Assembly (NCBI GenBank): GCA_945906915.1
Contig: CAMDSI010000065.1
Coordinates: 1-9,965 of the forward strand
Direction of reading: 5' to 3'
DNA length: 9,965 nt
Source: Spirosoma fluviale
GTDB lineage: Bacteria; Bacteroidota; Bacteroidia; Cytophagales; Spirosomataceae
Shown: positions 6,112 through 9,965 of the stretch, piece by piece
How positions within the stretch are numbered: position 1 is the first letter of the stretch
Layout: the number at the start of each line of letters is the position of its first letter
Notes under the pieces: generated by a model
Database searches by the model: none
Seen by the model: only the letters and a program-made list of their open reading frames with translations
What the model was told of the DNA's origin: nothing
Translations under genes and position numbers: made by a program

Positions 6112-7193
6112 TGTCCATTCAACGCGTCATTATTTCTGGAGGGGGGACCGGGGGACATATTTATCCCGCTATTTCAATCGCGAACGCGATGAAGGAAATT
6201 GACTCGTCTATTGCGTTTTTATTCGTGGGTGCGGAAGGAAAAATGGAGATGGAAAAAGTACCTAAAGCTGGCTTTAAGATTATCGGCTTACCAATAGTGG
6301 GGATCCAAAGAACCCAGGTTTGGAAGAACCTCTTCTTTCCTTTTAAGCTTTTAAAAAGCCTTTTTTTATCCGTTAAAATTTTGCGGGAATTCAAACCAGA
6401 TGTAGCTATAGGCGTGGGCGGTTATGCCTCAGGACCTTTGTTATTAGCCGCTCGATTTCTAGGTATCCCCTATTATATTCAAGAACAGAATTCCTTCGCA
6501 GGAATAACGAATAAAGCATTAGCCGCTAAGGCAGAACACATTTTCGTGGCCTATCCTGGTATGGAAAAATTCTTTCCTGCGGAAAAAATCACCTTGAGTG
6601 GAAATCCAGTTAGAAAAGACTTAATCGACGCGAAGGGTAAAAAAGCGAAGGCGGCAACTCATTTCTCCTTAGATCCAGCGAAAAAAACTATGTTAATCAT
6701 CGGCGGAAGTCAAGGGGCGCTCAGTATCAATCAAAGCATCTTAGCCGGATTAGATCGATTAGCGGAAGCGGGAGTACAAGTGATTTGGCAGACAGGAATC
6801 GCATTCGAATCCATTGCAAAGCAAGCTACTGCGAATCAATCTTCCCTCTACGTATCCGCCTTCATCTACGAAATGGACTTAGCTTATGCCATGGCTGACA
6901 TAGTCATCTCCAGAGCCGGAGCGTCCTCCGTATCAGAGATTTGTTTGATCGGTAAAGCAAGCATTTTAGTCCCTTTACCTGGCGCCGCAGAAGACCACCA
7001 GACGGAGAATGCGAAAAGTCTCGTTTCCCAAAATGCAGCCATTTTAGTGCGCGACTCTGAGGTGAAGGAAGCTTTAATTACAGAAGCCCTGAAGGCGATT
7101 CAATCTGACTTAAGTTCCATTGAGAAAAATAGTCTTCGTTTAGCAAAGCCGAACGCAGCACATGATATAGCCCAATTCATTTTACACGCATGA
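6111..7193 (+). CDS. murG: Undecaprenyl-PP-MurNAc-pentapeptide-UDP-GlcNAc GlcNAc transferase (MurG)
   Basis: MurG is a peripheral inner-membrane GT-B enzyme that transfers GlcNAc from UDP-GlcNAc to lipid I, making lipid II. The 360 residues are normal. The N-terminal domain shows the G-loop SGGGTGGHIYPA (9-20) with the conserved His16, the second G-loop GVGGYASGPLL (101-111) and QEQNSFAGITNK (124-135). The linker has SGNPVR (163-168). The UDP-GlcNAc-binding C-terminal domain has IIGGSQGALSIN (196-207), WQTG (226-229), YEMDLAYAMADIVISRAGA (253-271), SVSEI (273-277) and the LPGAAEDHQTENA segment (289-301). The ATG shares one base with the ftsW stop, and the TGA overlaps the murC start by 4 nt, so reinitiation coupling is likely. 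No Shine-Dalgarno sequence is seen. Nothing unusual. Confidence 0.98.
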   Translation: MSIQRVIISGGGTGGHIYPAISIANAMKEIDSSIAFLFVGAEGKMEMEKVPKAGFKIIGLPIVGIQRTQVWKNLFFPFKLLKSLFLSVKILREFKPDVAIGVGGYASGPLLLAARFLGIPYYIQEQNSFAGITNKALAAKAEHIFVAYPGMEKFFPAEKITLSGNPVRKDLIDAKGKKAKAATHFSLDPAKKTMLIIGGSQGALSINQSILAGLDRLAEAGVQVIWQTGIAFESIAKQATANQSSLYVSAFIYEMDLAYAMADIVISRAGASSVSEICLIGKASILVPLPGAAEDHQTENAKSLVSQNAAILVRDSEVKEALITEALKAIQSDLSSIEKNSLRLAKPNAAHDIAQFILHA

Positions 7194-8566
7194 AAAAAGA
7201 GTTAAGCCTTAGTGATTTAAAACAAGTCTATTTTTTAGGAATTGGAGGTATTGGTATGTCTGCCATCGCGCGCTGGTTTTTGCACAATGGATTCCCGGTA
7301 GCTGGATACGACAAAACAGAAAGCCCACTGACGAAAAAATTAGCCGAAGAAGGCATGTCGATTCACTACGAAGATTCCATCGACCTTATCCCTGCAACTT
7401 GCCTGACAGACACAGAACATAGTTTATTCATCTTTACCCCAGCGATTCCGAAGGATCACATCGAGAAGAATTATTTATTAACACAAGGAATTCGCCTTTA
7501 CAAACGTTCCGAAATTTTAGGTTGGATCACCCAACAAATCCCTACCCTAGCGGTAGCTGGAACGCACGGTAAGACGACGACATCCTCCCTTTTAACGCAT
7601 TTATTAATTCATGCTGGTAAAAATGTGACAGCGTTTTTAGGTGGTATAACTGTGAATTACGGTACTAATTTCATCCCAAACCAGTCAAAAGAAAATATCG
7701 TTTGTGTGGTAGAAGCGGATGAATACGATCGCTCTTTTTTAACCCTACATCCTCAAGCGGCCGTAGTAACTTCCACCGATGCGGATCACCTGGACATTTA
7801 TGGTGATGGAGATTCTGTTTTAGAAAGTTTCCAATTATTCGTAAACCAAATCAAGTCAGACGGATTCTTTATCCAGAAAAAGGGATTGAGTTTACAATCG
7901 GCCTTAGGTGGCTCGACTTTTGGGATTGATCAAGGGGATTTTCAGGCAAATAACATTCGAATCAAAGATCACCGAATGATTTTTGACATGAGCTATCCGG
8001 GTGGCGATGTGAAAGATATTCCCATGCGAATTCCGGGCTTTCATAATATTGAAAATGCGCTGGCAGCAGCCGCTCTTGCCATGCAAGTGGGAGTTAGCGG
8101 GGAAGAAATTAAGGCAGGTATAGCGTCGTTCTTAGGGGTTAAGCGCCGCTTTGAATACCAGGTAGAATCAGATGAACACGTCATGATCGATGATTATGCG
8201 CATCATCCGACGGAAATCGCCGCTTGTCTGAATTCGGTTAAAGCACTTTATCCAGGTGTAAAAATTACAGCGGTATTCCAGCCGCATTTATTTTCGAGAA
8301 CCCGCGATTTTATGGAGGATTTTGCCAAAAGTCTAGCTATCGCAGATGAACTCTATTTATTAGACATCTATCCCGCGCGGGAACTGCCTATAGAAGGCGT
8401 CACTTCAGACTGGTTATTGAATAAAATTGAACTGAAAGAGAAGCAAGTTATCTCTAAAAAAGACTTACTCCAGGTGATCGATGAGAAAAAACCCGCTTTA
8501 TTAGTGACGATGGGAGCAGGAGATATTGATCTTCTTTTGAATGATTTAAAATTGAGCTTATCTTAG
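7190..8566 (+). CDS. murC: UDP-N-acetylmuramate--L-alanine ligase (MurC)
   Basis: MurC starts the stem peptide by adding L-alanine to UDP-MurNAc with ATP in the cytoplasm. The 458 residues fit the family. Domain 1 has the UDP-binding FLGIGGIGMSAIA (15-27). Domain 2 has the P-loop AGTHGKTTTS (123-132), VVEADEYDRSFL (173-184) and STDADHLDIYG (195-205). GFHNIENALAAAA (283-295) and LGVKRRFE (315-322) lead into domain 3 with IDDYAHHPTEI (333-343), FQPHLFSRTRDF (363-374), the YPARE segment (394-398) and MGAGDI (441-446). These distinguish MurC from Mpl and from the other Mur ligases. The THGK form of the P-loop and the DDYAHHP motif are diagnostic. The start overlaps the murG stop (ATGA). ftsQ follows after 14 nt. 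Confidence 0.98.
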   Translation: MKKELSLSDLKQVYFLGIGGIGMSAIARWFLHNGFPVAGYDKTESPLTKKLAEEGMSIHYEDSIDLIPATCLTDTEHSLFIFTPAIPKDHIEKNYLLTQGIRLYKRSEILGWITQQIPTLAVAGTHGKTTTSSLLTHLLIHAGKNVTAFLGGITVNYGTNFIPNQSKENIVCVVEADEYDRSFLTLHPQAAVVTSTDADHLDIYGDGDSVLESFQLFVNQIKSDGFFIQKKGLSLQSALGGSTFGIDQGDFQANNIRIKDHRMIFDMSYPGGDVKDIPMRIPGFHNIENALAAAALAMQVGVSGEEIKAGIASFLGVKRRFEYQVESDEHVMIDDYAHHPTEIAACLNSVKALYPGVKITAVFQPHLFSRTRDFMEDFAKSLAIADELYLLDIYPARELPIEGVTSDWLLNKIELKEKQVISKKDLLQVIDEKKPALLVTMGAGDIDLLLNDLKLSLS

Positions 8567-8580
8567 TATAATATTTCAAA

Positions 8581-9354
8581 ATGAAAGCAAATTCGACTTT
8601 AATCAAGCAGGTAATCGGGATGGTGATTTTATTCACCCTCGTACTTTCTGCGGTCGTATTTGCAGAAATAAGTTTCAATGAAGTCGTTTGTAAAGGTCTG
8701 GAGATAAATGTCGATTCAGATAATGAGAAGACGCTTTTGAGCAAAAAAGACATCCAACTAATGGTGTCAGAACAAGGTACAGACTATTTCTTAGACAAAC
8801 CCATCACACAGATTTCTTTGCGAAATATTGAAGATCGCGTGAAGCGAATTCCTTTAGTTAAATCATGCGAGGCGCACCACGATTTCAGCGGCATCATTTC
8901 GGTTTCGGTTAAAGAATATAAACCGATAGCCCGCATCGTCCGTTCGACGATGGGAACATCACCCTTTCCGGATCAATACATTTCAGAAGATGGAAAATTC
9001 ATTGGGACAAGTCCATTATTTACTCCACGTATCCTTGTGACTGGCGGTCCTTATTTTGATGGGAAACGCGATCTTCAAGATAAAAGAGGAAAGACATTGA
9101 TTCCCTTTTTTCAGTACATTGCAAATAACGCCTTTTGGAAGGCTCAAATCTCTCAAATCATCGTCGCAAAAGACGGGGGAATCGTGTTAATTCCGACGAT
9201 AGGAACTACACGCATTGATTTTGGCCTAGCGGTTAACATCGAAAATAAGTTCAAAAAATTGTTCATATTCTATCAAAAAGTCATCCCTAATAAAGGGTGG
9301 AACAAGTATAGCTGGGTGCAGCTAAAATATAAGAATCAGGTTATTTGCGAATAA
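8581..9354 (+). CDS. ftsQ: Cell division protein FtsQ/DivIB
   Basis: FtsQ is a bitopic divisome protein that links early and late division proteins through FtsL and FtsB. The 257-residue product has a very short cytoplasmic start (about 9 residues), one hydrophobic anchor (about 10-29, VIGMVILFTLVLSAVVFAEI) and an extracytoplasmic region. The part just after the membrane (about 31-115) fits a POTRA domain followed by the ESDGK-like turn SEDGKFIG (135-142) and a beta-rich domain that includes the IILV-type strand RILVTGG (150-156). Sequence conservation in this family is low, so the call rests on topology, the POTRA-like pattern, SVSVKEYKPIARI (107-119) and the position between murC and ftsA. 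It starts 14 nt after murC without a Shine-Dalgarno sequence (TATTTCAAA precedes the ATG). Confidence 0.9.
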   Translation: MKANSTLIKQVIGMVILFTLVLSAVVFAEISFNEVVCKGLEINVDSDNEKTLLSKKDIQLMVSEQGTDYFLDKPITQISLRNIEDRVKRIPLVKSCEAHHDFSGIISVSVKEYKPIARIVRSTMGTSPFPDQYISEDGKFIGTSPLFTPRILVTGGPYFDGKRDLQDKRGKTLIPFFQYIANNAFWKAQISQIIVAKDGGIVLIPTIGTTRIDFGLAVNIENKFKKLFIFYQKVIPNKGWNKYSWVQLKYKNQVICE

Positions 9355-9375
9355 TGGCCAAATGTTTTAATTTAA
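9344..9375 (+). promoter_or_regulatory. Weak candidate promoter before ftsA
   Basis: TTTG (9344-9347, within the last codons of ftsQ) and TAATTTAA (9368-9375) are exactly 20 bp apart. The -7 element keeps TA and TT but lacks the final TG of TAnnTTTG. Transcription would start near 9380, giving a leader of about 20 nt. The 45-bp ftsQ-ftsA gap is AT-rich throughout, so chance is a real possibility. ftsA may simply be read from upstream. Confidence 0.25.
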
Positions 9376-9399
9376 TATCCGTTCTACAAAAAATATATA

Positions 9400-9965
9400 A
9401 TGCGTAACGACTTGATTATTGGTTTAGATATTGGCAGCTCACATGTTAGAGCCATTGCAGGAAAGCAAAATGACCGCGGCAGATTAGAAATTTTAGCAAC
9501 AGGAACCTCTGTTAACAGCAATAATGTGCTAAATGGGGAAATTGTTAATATCAATAAAACGACGGCGGCGATTTCTGAAGCCATGAGTCAAATTTCTCAC
9601 GTATTAGATGGAAAGAATTCAGATCATTTCTTTTCCTCTAATCTATCAGGATCGCATATTAAAGTGCAACCTTTTAGCCTATCTAAAATTAGAAAAAACG
9701 AGCGAGATGCTGTTTCGAATAATGAGGTAATGAGCCTTTTTGAGGAAGCTAAGCGTACTTTTGCAGACAAAAATCCTTGCGTTTTACATACTTTACCTAT
9801 TGGATTTAAGGTAGGGAATTTACCTGAAACCCTAGATCCTATCGGTCAAATAGGCCAAAAAATTCAAGCCGATTTCGTATTCATCTCGGCTAATCCAAGC
9901 AAGAATGATTTATTAACACAATGTTTGAAATCTGCTGAAACGAAGCATTTAAAGAAAGGAAATGT
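9400..9965 (+). CDS. ftsA: Cell division protein FtsA (N-terminal part, 3' end outside window)
   Basis: FtsA is an actin-fold protein that tethers FtsZ to the membrane and recruits later division proteins. The frame is open from the ATG at 9400 to the window edge, giving 188 complete codons of an expected ~400-450. The phosphate-1 loop LIIGLDIGSSHVRAIAGK (5-22) and the subdomain 1A strand LEILATG (30-36) are followed by GEIVNINKT (46-54). Subdomain 1C, special to FtsA, is present with LSGSHIKV (82-89), LHTLPIGFKV (129-138) and LDPIGQIGQKIQADFVFI (145-162). It is noticeably divergent outside these anchors, but collinear with FtsA and without visible breaks. Position after ftsQ supports the call; ftsZ would be expected next. 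The ATG has A at -3 and an A/T-only leader. Confidence 0.93.
   Translation, partial: MRNDLIIGLDIGSSHVRAIAGKQNDRGRLEILATGTSVNSNNVLNGEIVNINKTTAAISEAMSQISHVLDGKNSDHFFSSNLSGSHIKVQPFSLSKIRKNERDAVSNNEVMSLFEEAKRTFADKNPCVLHTLPIGFKVGNLPETLDPIGQIGQKIQADFVFISANPSKNDLLTQCLKSAETKHLKKGN

Noticed and set aside
8454..8753. Minus-strand frame of 99 codons spanning the murC-ftsQ junction
   Set aside because: It overlaps the conserved murC end and the ftsQ anchor and POTRA region. No promoter or motif supports it.

Overview
The window looks like ordinary core chromosome from a member of the phylum Bacteroidota, probably a Cytophagales-type aquatic bacterium (the order is an inference). The grounds are: the L13 N-terminus MDTLSYKT; MurD, FtsW and FtsA sequence styles typical of the phylum; no convincing Shine-Dalgarno sequence before any start codon, but A-rich leaders with A at -3; and a promoter matching the Bacteroidota consensus TTG-N20-TAnnTTTG. 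The DNA is moderately AT-rich. Every recognisable gene lies on the + strand.

Layout. Positions 1-669 hold the C-terminal half of accC (biotin carboxylase), closed by a strong intrinsic terminator. A perfect Bacteroidota promoter near 746-776 then drives a structured leader of about 110 nt and the ribosomal genes rplM (L13, GTG start) and rpsI (S9). A terminator-like hairpin separates rpsI from rpsB (S2) and tsf (EF-Ts). A second strong terminator follows tsf. From 3621 on comes the second half of a division and cell wall (dcw) cluster: murD, ftsW, murG, murC, ftsQ and the start of ftsA, which runs off the end of the window. murD, ftsW, murG and murC overlap by 8, 1 and 4 nt, so they are very likely co-transcribed and translationally coupled.

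How the genes work together. MurC (adds L-Ala) and MurD (adds D-Glu) build the UDP-MurNAc peptide. MurG converts lipid I to lipid II. FtsW polymerises lipid II at the septum, FtsQ belongs to the divisome scaffold, and FtsA tethers FtsZ to the membrane. The upstream block makes two 50S/30S partner proteins, S2 and the EF-Tu exchange factor. AccC supplies carboxybiotin for fatty acid synthesis.

I found no mobile element, CRISPR array, tRNA, rRNA or clearly novel system. The points most worth a second look are the altered TDFV motif in EF-Ts, the foldable leader before rplM, the hairpin between rpsI and rpsB, and the break of the dcw cluster between the usual mraY and murD positions.
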